A stretch of 64,000 nucleotides of DNA, from the NCBI GenBank assembly GCA_963680875.1, contig OY804579.1:35077804-35141803 (forward strand), in the 5' to 3' direction. Position numbers and translations under genes: made by a program. Positions 46,311 through 57,700 of this stretch are shown here, piece by piece. Source of the DNA: Bathymodiolus brooksi. Taxonomy: Eukaryota; Mollusca; Bivalvia; Mytilida; Modiolidae. Below the pieces are notes generated by a model that saw only the letters and a list, made by a program, of their open reading frames with translations, did not search any database and had not been told where the DNA came from. Position 1 is the stretch's first letter. Every line of letters starts with the position of its first letter.

Positions 46311-47365
46311 ATACATAAACTCCTTATGCAAGAGAATTATCAAATTAAGATACAATGCAAAAGAGCATGGCACACCAAACATAGGAGAAATTGTTCTGGG
46401 TATTAATTAAAATACTGATTATAAATTGAGATTATACGAACTTTTCTCACTTAAAAAAGAAAAAGAGGCAAGCTCTGGATGTGTGTTAATTGTAAGTTTC
46501 TCCTGCATCATGACACCTTTCAAGAAGATTTAGAATTAAATGTGTAATAAATATAGTCACAGTAATCAACTTAAAACATGTCTGTAATCAATTGACGAAC
46601 GATCTTCTTGTATTCTCAGAATAATCACTACCATAAAACGTTTTGCAAAATTTATTTAGTGAAGCGATCTCCTTGTACCAGTTACACAGATGTAGCTCAA
46701 TACTCATGTTCATGATTAGAAATTAAGAATACCACACTTTTTTCTGTAAATGGAGCTATCTCACTTAAAAAAGAAAAAAAGATAGCACATAGAAGAAAGC
46801 TACACGTGATTCTGTATTTTGTAGCGTCGCTTGTCAAATGCTGAGACTGTAAATACGTTAGTCAAATCTATGTAGGAAATGGCATTTATTTTATTGCATT
46901 TTGTTTTTAATTTCATTATATACCGCATAAATAAGTTATTATATTCCGCGACAATAAGAGCTATGAAAATCAACTACGCGCCACTCGAGAAAGACATACT
47001 TTCCCACACTCGAAAAAGATACACTCACATATGTTAAAACGACTTACGGAAAACCTATGAACCTTTGAATTATATGGATGATCTCATAGTGATTTTGGTG
47101 TATGTAGTATGCTCATCAGTTACCGTTTAATAATATATGCAGTATAAGCGATGTTGCTTAGCCTTTTATGTGTACATGAGTCTCAGATTGGATTTCATTT
47201 ACATCAATATTATCTGGTCGTGGTATATGTGTCATGATGCTACACAGATTATTTTTATTAGCTTAATTACGCAAAGAAATTGCTGGTATTTTGGCATATC
47301 TTTAATTTCAAACTAGATCTACAAGATATAGATGTTATGATTGATTTAGTCATTCATATTAAGTT
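46311..47365. other. Intergenic, nothing recognised
   Basis: AT-rich; two CTCACTTAAAAAAGAAAAA stretches (about 46,447 and 46,759) hint at an old duplication. Confidence 0.4.
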
Positions 47366-47369
47366 AACT

Positions 47370-48172
47370 CACTGACATATTGATATAAAGTTATACTCAC
47401 TGATATATTTATATTATTAAGCTATACTCACTGACATATTGATATTATTAAACTATACTCACTGACATATTGATATTATTAAGCTATACTCACTGACATA
47501 TTGATATTATTAAGCTATACTCACTGACATATTGATATAAAGTTATACTCACTGACATATTTATATTATTAAGTTATACTCACTGAAATATTTATATTAT
47601 TAAGCTATACTCACTGACATATTGATATTATTAAGTTATACTCACTGACATATTTATATTATTAAGCTATGCTCACTGACATATTGATATTATTAAGCTA
47701 TACTCACTGACATATTGATATTATTAAGCTATACTCACTGACATATTGATAATATCAAGCTATACTCACTGTCATATTGATATTAAGTTATACTCACTGA
47801 CATATTGATAGTATTAAGCTATACTCACTGACATATTGATATTATTAAGCTATACTCATTGACATATTGATATTATTAAGCTATACTCACTGACATATTG
47901 ATATTAAGTTATACTCACTGACATATTGATATTATTAAGCTATACTCACTGACATATTGATATTATTAAGTTATACTCACTGACATATTGATATTATTAA
48001 GCTATACTCACTGGCATATTGATATTATTAAGTTATACTCACTGACATATTGATATTATTAAGCTATACTCACTGACATATTGATATTATTAAGCTATAC
48101 TCACTGACATATTGATATTTGTAAGTTATACTCACTGACATATTGATATTATTAAGTTATACTTTCTGACAT
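47370..48172 (-). repeat. 31-bp minisatellite ending at a candidate exon donor, about 26 copies
   Basis: On the + strand the unit is ACTCACTGACATATTGATAT plus TATTAAG(C/T)TAT. On the - strand each unit reads ATATGTCAGTGAGTATAAC and on, while the end of the candidate exon at 48,281-48,158 reads GTATGTCAGAAAGTATAAC and on. The exon border therefore looks like the first unit of the array. Confidence 0.9.
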
Positions 48173-48281
48173 ACTTCTTCTTTACTGGCATCTGTGACAT
48201 ACTTTTTCGTCTGGTCAACACATTGATGCATCTTGTCAGTCATAATTGGTTTCATCACACAGTGTACAAGGTCAGTGTAAT
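48158..48281 (-). CDS. Candidate exon of an unknown Cys-containing protein
   Basis: On the - strand, after ATTATTTATTTCAG, the only open frame reads YTDLVHCVMKPIMTDKMHQC, VDQTKKYVTDASKEE, VCQK. Then either GTATAA acts as donor (after CAGAAA) or the frame ends two codons later at TAA. Three regularly spaced Cys, many charged residues and balanced composition look like real protein rather than AT-rich noise. I do not recognise the family. If the donor is used, it is internal and the next exon lies beyond the 31-bp array. If not, this is a terminal exon whose 3' UTR is the array. Confidence 0.4.
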
Positions 48282-48846
48282 CTGAAATAAATAATGTAGT
48301 TACGATGTACACAAAGATATTAGGATATAAGCAAAGTTTATGGATCGTCGAGTTGTCCGCGAGTTTGTTCTTTGTTTTGTTATTGTATTGAGTTTGTTGA
48401 TATTCAATTTGTGCGCATGACGGGTTTTTAATAATATAAAGGGCTTTGGGAACAAGTAAGGATCAAAACAGGATATCCAACATTTGCAAAGGCTTTATAT
48501 ACCTGAGGGAGATTGGCGTTAGTTTTCGCTTGATTTTGACGTAGGCTAAAATTATTTACCTGTAAAATTAAACCTAAACTATATATACATATCTCAGTTA
48601 ACAATACCATTAAAGTTAAATACATATACACAACATTCTAATAGAACCTCCTTCTTTCGCTTTGTTAACAAACGAGCGAGTTATCCATTCGGTATGATCT
48701 CATTAGCACATGCGCCGGTGAATGTGACTAACTTTTCCATTGGCAGCATAAATTGTGTGCGACATTTTCCGCAAACGTAAATATAAATTACCGTCTTCCA
48801 ATCAAATTATACTACCGTATTTGTACTCTTAGACATATCAGAATCC
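48282..48846. other. Region without a supported gene
   Basis: A - strand segment bounded by TTTACAG and CAG|GTATAT (about 48,560-48,504, VNNFSLRQNQAKTNANLPQ) could be a 57-nt exon, but its phase does not connect to the exon at 48,281. Left unassigned. Confidence 0.2.
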
Positions 48847-49001
48847 AAATAAATCATGGAAGCCAGAATGTGTTTTGAGTTTTAACATGGATTGGCGGAT
48901 ATTAGTAAATTTTATCCCTCGCTTCTGGCTCGGGATAAAATACTAATATCCGCCAATCCATGTTAAAACTCCCAACACATTCTGGCTTCCATGATTTATT
49001 T
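48847..49001. repeat. Foldback sequence with about 70-bp arms
   Basis: The left arm (AAATAAATCATGGAAGCCAG to TTTTATCCC) and right arm (GGGATAAAATACTAATATCC to GGCTTCCATGATTTATTT) are separated by about 12 bp. Few mismatches (for example GTTTTGAG against CTCCCAAC). Confidence 0.9.
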
Positions 49002-49695
49002 CTTAATTATACCTACATTAAGAGTTGGAAACCAACTAGTAAACATGCATAAATGCCACAGTTAAAAAATAAAAATCAACCCGCACAGGCTAACAGCACG
49101 TGATAACGTAGCCAGCATATTGTGATAATTACAGATATTTCAGTTCAACATTTTAAAGCAACTTAATTATTCATAAATATTTGGTCTAGAAAATGGCTAT
49201 GCATACTATATAAACACGTGTACAATTTATAAGATGTCACCGGATGTAAAGTAGTACAACACAGGATATTAGATATGTTCATATTAATGTTATTTACTAT
49301 TTGAAAATTACGTCTTAATTTTAAGCCAGTGTTCGTTAATAAAGGAAGCTAGGATTGTTCGATGGGTTTTTTAACAGTATGTGAAAGTTTTAATATCCTA
49401 AAATTAAGTCATAGTATAGTTGTAATAGGGGGTTATTTGTTTATTCGTTGGAATGAGTTTCTACTAAGTATTAAATATACTTATATTAATTTCGGGTAAA
49501 CAGATTCACATGTTTGAATCACAAATTTTCATCAGCTATGCTCGATCCCATGTAGTTCGAAAGCCAAATATAAATACCACAATATCGAAGAGCAGAAAAA
49601 AACTAAAATGTCCAAGCAAACACGGGAGTTTTAAAGGATATTCTCATCTTATCTCCCAAAAAGCCTTGTGGACGATATCAATCTTTGTTTGATTT
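49002..49695. other. Intergenic, nothing recognised
   Basis: No coding or repeat evidence. Confidence 0.4.
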
Positions 49696-49945
49696 GTTTG
49701 ACGGTGTTTAACGCCACTTTCAGCAATATTTCAGCTATATTGTGGCGGTTAGTTTTATTTGTGGAGGAAACCGGAGGACCCGGAGAAAACCACCGACCTA
49801 TCGCAAGTCACTGACAAACTTTATCACATAATGTTGTACACCTCGCCCTGATCGAGTTCGAACTCACAACATCAGTGGTGATAAACACCGATTGTATAGG
49901 TAGTTGTAAATCCAACTACCATACGGTCACGGCCACGACGTCCCC
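49696..49945 (-). mobile_element. tRNA-derived SINE, family 1
   Basis: On the - strand: GACGTCGTGGCCGTGACCGT, B-box-like GAGTTCGAACTCG, shared middle block, and 3' end GCGTTAAACACCGTCAAACA. Near full length. Confidence 0.8.
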
Positions 49946-50124
49946 GAGGGACGCTATCAACACCTTGCTGAAAACTATTTTGTTTCATGTTGACCATTGT
50001 TTCCTGTGTCTTTCAATGGCTTTTTGCACTATCTAACATTTAAATGAGGGCTGATGTCATCGGTTTTTATTTTGTAGAACTACATGTATTATTATACACG
50101 ACAACTTTTAACCGGAAAAGGGTT

Positions 50125-50312
50125 TGGTTTATGGTGTTTAGCGCTACTTTCAATAATATTTCAGTTATATCATGGCGGTCGATTTTATTGGTGAAGGAAA
50201 GCGGAGAAAATCGCCTACGTGCCCCAATTCACTGACAAACTTTATCGCATAATGTTGTATCGAGGGCACCTCGCCTGACAGGATTCAAACTCACAACTAC
50301 CATACGACCCTT
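50125..50312 (-). mobile_element. tRNA-derived SINE, family 1, truncated
   Basis: The 3' part is clear (GCTAAACACCATAAACC at its end on the - strand). The head is reduced to GGTCGTATGGTAGTTGTGAG, joining the B-box region directly. Confidence 0.7.
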
Positions 50313-50429
50313 TCTTAGCTTGTGCAAACATTGACGTACCATCAACTTGAGGACAGATGTGATTCCAAATCATTGTTACTTCCCTCTTTGTAGCGGTATA
50401 ATTGAACCTTCTAATTACTGTTGAGCAAT

Positions 50430-50568
50430 CTCTAAATACTGATGGACTATAACAATCTCTAAATACTGATGGACTAAAACAATCTCTAAATACTGATGGA
50501 CTAAAACAATCTCTAAATACTGATGGACTAAAACAATCTCTAAATACTGATGGACTAAAACAATCTAA
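50430..50568 (-). repeat. 27-bp minisatellite, 5 copies
   Basis: The unit is CAATCTCTAAATACTGATGG plus ACTAAAA. Copies are almost identical. Confidence 0.9.
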
Positions 50569-51168
50569 GACTACATCTATGTTTCTATAAATATAAAACA
50601 ATATTGTGGTCATATTACTGATAATTTAACACTGGCATGATAAGGAATATATTAAAACCAACATGTCCTTCTTTTTGTATTGGTAGGACAACTACTTTGT
50701 TGCTATCTGAAATTACATAATGTCAATTCTAATTTCGACGAATGAACTATTAAAATAAAGTCAAAAACGCAGCTTAGAAAACAAATATGATTTTACATTT
50801 TTTTTAATACAATTCATTCCATACCATCAACATGGTACTTCTTTGCTTATGTTGATAAAATGGCAATGAACTTAAGCTATTTCCCCTATTTTCGCATGTA
50901 AGTGAAGAAGAGAAAATGCCTACATGTAGCAATCAATATGATATACAAATAAAGAGTAGACAAGTTCTATTGAAATATCGCTGTGAAACATTCGCTGTCA
51001 GATACTAGTTACTTCGAATTGAACATTTCAAATCCACAATGTTCAACTTTATTTTCTGAACGATGAATGGCTACTGTAATGTTAATCACATATTTAGTTT
51101 AAGAAATATCCCAGAAATTATCAAATGTACGTTTAATTATGAAATGTACGTTTAATTATGAAATGTAC

Positions 51169-51419
51169 CTGCAAAATACATGATAATGTTGATCTACACT
51201 ATCAGCATTATCTGGTAAGATGGCTGGTAAAGACTCCACTCCATGCGCCATCAAACATTATCTGGTAAGATGGCTGGTAAAGACTCCACTCCATGCGCCA
51301 TCAAACATTATCTGGTAAGATGGCTGGTAAAGACTCCACTCCATGCGCCATCAAACATTCATTTAATAATCCACAATCCTCTCCACATTTAACATAACAT
51401 GTGGATGTTATAACCAGAA
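51169..51419 (-). CDS. Candidate Cys-rich exon interrupted by a 50-bp triplication
   Basis: On the - strand, after TTTGTTTATAG (seen right of the gap and overlapping the left side by ATAGTTCTGG), the frame reads LVITSTCYVKCGEDCGLLNE, CLMAHGVESLPAILPDN. The 50-bp segment inside it is then repeated and the second copy brings TGA. With one copy only, the frame would continue ADSVDQHYHVFC to a CAG|GTACAT donor. Four Cys in 16 residues suggest a small secreted or extracellular domain; family not recognised. It may be a decayed exon, a real exon ending at the first GTTTGA, or allelic variation. Confidence 0.35.
51206..51355 (-). repeat. Exact 50-bp triplication
   Basis: Three identical copies starting CATTATCTGGTAAGATGGCT on the + strand. 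The identity indicates a very recent event or an assembly effect beside the gap. Confidence 0.95.
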
Positions 51420-51423
51420 CTAT

Positions 51424-51623
51424 NNNNNNNNNNNNNNNNNNNNNNNNNNNNNNNNNNNNNNNNNNNNNNNNNNNNNNNNNNNNNNNNNNNNNNNNNNNNN
51501 NNNNNNNNNNNNNNNNNNNNNNNNNNNNNNNNNNNNNNNNNNNNNNNNNNNNNNNNNNNNNNNNNNNNNNNNNNNNNNNNNNNNNNNNNNNNNNNNNNNN
51601 NNNNNNNNNNNNNNNNNNNNNNN
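51424..51623. other. Assembly gap of 200 N
   Basis: A round-number run of N. CCAGAACTAT occurs directly on both sides, so the two sides may overlap by 10 bases and the gap may be artificial. Confidence 0.95.
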
Positions 51624-51710
51624 CCAGAACTATAAACAAATAGAAGCATGTTTTACGTTTTATAGAAATAAGATATTACACATAATAACAAAAACGAGCT
51701 ATGAATATGG

Positions 51711-54700
51711 CTGAGGTAGTCCAACAAGTTTCCCTCAACATATTCTATGTAAGCAGCATCATATACATTGTCTGAGGTAGTCCTTAACAAGTTTCCCTCA
51801 ACATATTCTATGTAAGCAGCATCATATACATTGTCTGAGGTAGTCTAACAAGTTTCCCTCAACATATTCTATGTAAGCAGCATCATATACATTGTCTGAG
51901 GTAGTCCAACAAGTTTCCCTCAACATATTCTATGTAAGCAGCATCATATACATTGTCTGAGGTAGTCTAACAAGTTTCCCTCAACATATTCTATGTAAGC
52001 AGCATCATATACATTGTCTGAGGTAGTCTAACAAGTTTCCCTCAACATATTCTATGTAAGCAGCATCATATACATTGTCTGAGGTAGTCCAACAAGTTTC
52101 CCTCAACATATCTATGTAAGCAGCATCATATACATTGTCTGAGGTAGTCCAACAAGTTTCCCTCAACATATTCTATGTAAGCAGCATCATATACATTGTC
52201 TGAGGTAGTCTAACAAGTTTCCCTCAACATATTCTATGTAAGCAGCATCATATACATTGTCTGAGGTAGTCCAACAAGTTTCCCTCAACATATTCTATGT
52301 AAGCAGCATCATATACATTGTCTGAGGTAGTCCAACAAGTTTCCCTCAACATATTCTATGTAAGCAGCATCATATACATTGTCTGAGGTAGTCCAACAAG
52401 TTTCCCTCAACATATTCTATGTAAGCAGCATCATATACATTGTCTGAGGTAGTCCAACAAGTTTCCCTCAACATATTCTATGTAAGCAGCATCATATACA
52501 TTGTCTGAGGTAGTCCAACAAGTTTCCCTCAACATATTCTATGTAAGCAGCATCATATACATTGTCTGAGGTAGTCCAACAAGTTTCCCTCAACATATTC
52601 TATGTAAGCAGCATCATATACATTGTCTGAGGTAGTCCAACAAGTTTCCCTCAACATATTCTATGTAAGCAGCATCATATACATTGTCTGAGGTAGTCCA
52701 ACAAGTTTCCCTCAACATATTCTATGTAAGCAGCATCATATACATTGTCTGAGGTAGTCCAACAAGTTTCCCTCAACATATTCTATGTAAGCAGCATCAT
52801 ATACATTGTCTGAGGTAGTCCAACAAGTTTCCCTCAACATATTCTATGTAAGCAGCATCATATACATTGTCTGAGGTAGTCCAACAAGTTTCCCTCAACA
52901 TATTCTATGTAAGCAGCATCATATACATTGTCTGAGGTAGTCCAACAAGTTTCCCTCAACATATTCTATGTAAGCAGCATCATATACATTGTCTGAGGTA
53001 GTCTAACAAGTTTCCCTCAACATATTCTATGTAAGCAGCATCATATACATTGTCTGAGGTAGTCCAACAAGTTTCCCTCAACATATTCTATGTAAGCAGC
53101 ATCATATACATTGTCTGAGGTAGTCCAACAAGTTTCCCTCAACATATTCTATGTAAGCAGCATCATATACATTGTCTGAGGTAGTCCAACAAGTTTCCCT
53201 CAACATATTCTATGTAAGCAGCATCATATACATTGTCTGAGGTAGTCTAACAAGTTTCCCTCAACATATTCTATGTAAGCAGCATCATATACATTGTCTG
53301 AGGTAGTCTAACAAGTTTCCCTCAACATATTCTATGTAAGCAGCATCATATACATTGTCTGAGGTAGTCTAACAAGTTTCCCTCAACATATTCTATGTAA
53401 GCAGCATCATATACATTGTCTGAGGTAGTCCAACAAGTTTCCCTCAACATATTCTATGTAAGCAGCATCATATACATTGTCTGAGGTAGTCTAACAAGTT
53501 TCCCTCACCATATTCTATGTAAGCAGCATCATATACATTGTCTGAGGTAGTCTAACAAGTTTCCCTCAACATATTCTATGTAAGCAGCATCATATACATT
53601 GTCTGAGGTAGTCTAACAAGTTTCCCTCAACATATTCTATGTAAGCAGCATCATATACATTGTCTGAGGTAGTCTAACAAGTTTCCCTCAACATATTCTA
53701 TGTAAGCAGCATCATATACATTGTCTGAGGTAGTCTAACAAGTTTCCCTCAACATATTCTATGTAAGCAGCATCATATACATTGTCTGAGGTAGTCTAAC
53801 AAGTTTCCCTCAACATATTCTATGTAAGCAGCATCATATACATTGTCTGAGGTAGTCTAACAAGTTTCCCTCAACATATTCTATGTAAGCAGCATCATAT
53901 ACATTGTCTGAGGTAGTCTAACAAGTTTCCCTCAACATATTCTATGTAAGCAGCATCATATACATTGTCTGAGGTAGTCTAACAAGTTTCCCTCAACATA
54001 TTCTATGTAAGCAGCATCATATACATTGTCTGAGGTAGTCTAACAAGTTTCCCTCAACATATTCTATGTAAGCAGCATCATATACATTGTCTGAGGTAGT
54101 CTAACAAGTTTCCCTCACCATATTCTATGTAAGCAGCATCATATACATTGTCTGAGGTAGTCTAACAAGTTTCCCTCACCATATTCTATGTAAGCAGCAT
54201 CATAGTGTTGTCTGAGGTAGTCTAACAAGTTTCCCTCACCATATTCTATGTAAGCAGCATCATATTGATTGTCTGAGGTAGTCTAACAAGTTTCCCTCAC
54301 CATATTCTATGTAAGCAGCATCATATTCTTGTCTGAGGTAGTCTAACAAGTTTCCCTCACCATATTCTATGTAAGCAGCATCATATACATTGTCTGAGGT
54401 AGTCTAACAAGTTTCCCTCACCATATTCTATGTAAGCAGCATCATAGTGTTGTCTGAGGTAGTCTAACAAGTTTCCCTCACCATATTCTATGTAAGCAGC
54501 ATCATATACATTGTCTGAGGTAGTCTAACAAGTTTCCCTCAACATATTCTATGTAAGCAGCATCATATACATTGTCTGAGGTAGTCTAACAAGTTTCCCT
54601 CACCATATTCTATGTAAGCAGCATCATAGTGTTGTCTGAGGTAGTCTAACAAGTTTCCCTCACCATATTCTATGTAAGCAGCATCATAGTGTTGTCTGAG

Positions 54701-57700
54701 GTAGTCTAACAAGTTTCCCTCACCATATTCTATGTAAGCAGCATCATAGTGTTGTCTGAGGTAGTCTAACAAGTTTCCCTCACCATATTCTATGTAAGCA
54801 GCATCATATACATTGTCTGAGGTAGTCCAACAAGTTTCCCTCAACATATTCTATGTAAGCAGCATCATATACATTGTCTGAGGTAGTCCAACAAGTTTCC
54901 CTCAACATATTCTATGTAAGCAGCATCATATACATTGTCTGAGGTAGTCTAACAAGTTTCCCTCAACATATTCTATGTAAGCAGCATCATATACATTGTC
55001 TGAGGTAGTCTAACAAGTTTCCCTCAACATATTCTATGTAAGCAGCATCATATACATTGTCTGAGGTAGTCTAACAAGTTTCCCTCAACATATTCTATGT
55101 AAGCAGCATCATATACATTGTCTGAGGTAGTCTAACAAGTTTCCCTCAACATATTCTATGTAAGCAGCATCATATACATTGTCTGAGGTAGTCCAACAAG
55201 TTTCCCTCACCATATTCTATGTAAGCAGCATCATATACATTGTCTGAGGTAGTCTAACAAGTTTCCCTCACCATATTCTATGTAAGCAGCATCATATACA
55301 TTGTCTGAGGTAGTCTAACAAGTTTCCCTCACCATATTCTATGTAAGCAGCATCATATACATTGTCTGAGGTAGTCTAACAAGTTTCCCTCAACATATTC
55401 TATGTAAGCAGCATCATATACATTGTCTGAGGTAGTCTAACAAGTTTCCCTCACCATATTCTATGTAAGCAGCATCATATACATTGTCTGAGGTAGTCTA
55501 ACAAGTTTCCCTCACCATATTCTATGTAAGCAGCATCATATACATTGTCTGAGGTAGTCTAACAAGTTTCCCTCACCATATTCTATGTAAGCAGCATCAT
55601 ATACATTGTCTGAGGTAGTCTAACAAGTTTCCCTCAACATATTCTATGTAAGCAGCATCATATACATTGTCTGAGGTAGTCTAACAAGTTTCCCTCAACA
55701 TATTCTATGTAAGCAGCATCATATACATTTGTCTGAGGTAGTCTAACAAGTTTCCCTCACCATATTCTATGTAAGCAGCATCATATACATTGTCTGAGGT
55801 AGTCTAACAAGTTTCCCTCACCATATTCTATGTAAGCAGCATCATATACATTGTCTGAGGTAGTCTAACAAGTTTCCCTCACCATATTCTATGTAAGCAG
55901 CATCATATACATTGTCTGAGGTAGTCTAACAAGTTTCCCTCACCATATTCTATGTAAGCAGCATCATAGTGTTGTCTGAGGTAGTCTAACAAGTTTCCCT
56001 CACCATATTCTATGTAAGCAGCATCATAGTGTTGTCTGAGGTAGTCTAACAAGTTTCCCTCACCATATTCTATGTAAGCAGCATCATAGTGTTGTCTGAG
56101 GTAGTCTAACAAGTTTCCCTCACCATATTCTATGTAAGCAGCATCATATACATTGTCTGAGGTAGTCTAACAAGTTTCCCTCACCATATTCTATGTAAGC
56201 AGCATCATAGTGTTGTCTGAGGTAGTCTAACAAGTTTCCCTCACCATATTCTATGTAAGCAGCATCATATACATTGTCTGAGGTAGTCTAACAAGTTTCC
56301 CTCAACATATTCTATGTAAGCAGTATCTTAGTGTCATTGTCTGAGGTAGTCTAACAAGTTTCCCTCACCATATTCTATGTAAGCAGCATCATAGTGTTGT
56401 CTGAGGTAGTCTAACAAGTTTCCCTCACCATATTCTATGTAAGCAGCATCATAGTGTTGTCTGAGGTAGTCTAACAAGTTTCCCTCACCATATTCTATGT
56501 AAGCAGCATCATAGTGTTGTCTGAGGTAGTCTAACAAGTTTCCCTCACCATATTCTATGTAAGCAGCATCATATACATTGTCTGAGGTAGTCTAACAAGT
56601 TTCCCTCACCATATTCTATGTAAGCAGCATCATATACATTGTCTGAGGTAGTCTAACAAGTTTCCCTCACCATATTCTATGTAAGCAGCATCATAGTGTT
56701 GTCTGAGGTAGTCTAACAAGTTTCCCTCACCATATTCTATGTAAGCAGCATCATATACATTGTCTGAGGTAGTCTAACAAGTTTCCCTCACCATATTCTA
56801 TGTAAGCAGCATCATATACATTGTCTGAGGTAGTCTAACAAGTTTCCCTCACCATATTCTATGTAAGCAGCATCATAGTGTTGTCTGAGGTAGTCTAACA
56901 AGTTTCCCTCACCATATTCTATGTAAGCAGCATCATAGTGTTGTCTGAGGTAGTCTAACAAGTTTCCCTCACCATATTCTATGTAAGCAGCATCATAGTG
57001 TTGTCTGAGGTAGTCTAACAAGTTTCCCTCACCATATTCTATGTAAGCAGCATCATATACATTGTCTGAGGTAGTCTAACAAGTTTCCCTCACCATATTC
57101 TATGTAAGCAGCATCATAGTGTTGTCTGAGGTAGTCTAACAAGTTTCCCTCACCATATTCTATGTAAGCAGCATCATAGTGTTGTCTGAGGTAGTCTAAC
57201 AAGTTTCCCTCACCATATTCTATGTAAGCAGCATCATAGTGTTGTCTGAGGTAGTCTAACAAGTTTCCCTCACCATATTCTATGTAAGCAGCATCATATA
57301 CATTGTCTGAGGTAGTCTAACAAGTTTCCCTCACCATATTCTATGTAAGCAGCATCATATACATTGTCTGAGGTAGTCTAACAAGTTTCCCTCACCATAT
57401 TCTATGTAAGCAGCATCATAGTGTTGTCTGAGGTAGTCTAACAAGTTTCCCTCACCATATTCTATGTAAGCAGCATCATAGTGTTGTCTGAGGTAGTCTA
57501 ACAAGTTTCCCTCACCATATTCTATGTAAGCAGCATCATAGTGTTGTCTGAGGTAGTCTAACAAGTTTCCCTCACCATATTCTATGTAAGCAGCATCATA
57601 GTGTTGTCTGAGGTAGTCTAACAAGTTTCCCTCACCATATTCTATGTAAGCAGCATCATAGTGTTGTCTGAGGTAGTCTAACAAGTTTCCCTCACCATAT

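Noticed and set aside
50314..50613. - strand frame with IWNHICPQVDGTSMFAQAKK as an exon
   Set aside because: It runs from the 27-bp array into a SINE with no convincing donor. Composition is protein-like, but the borders are not supported.
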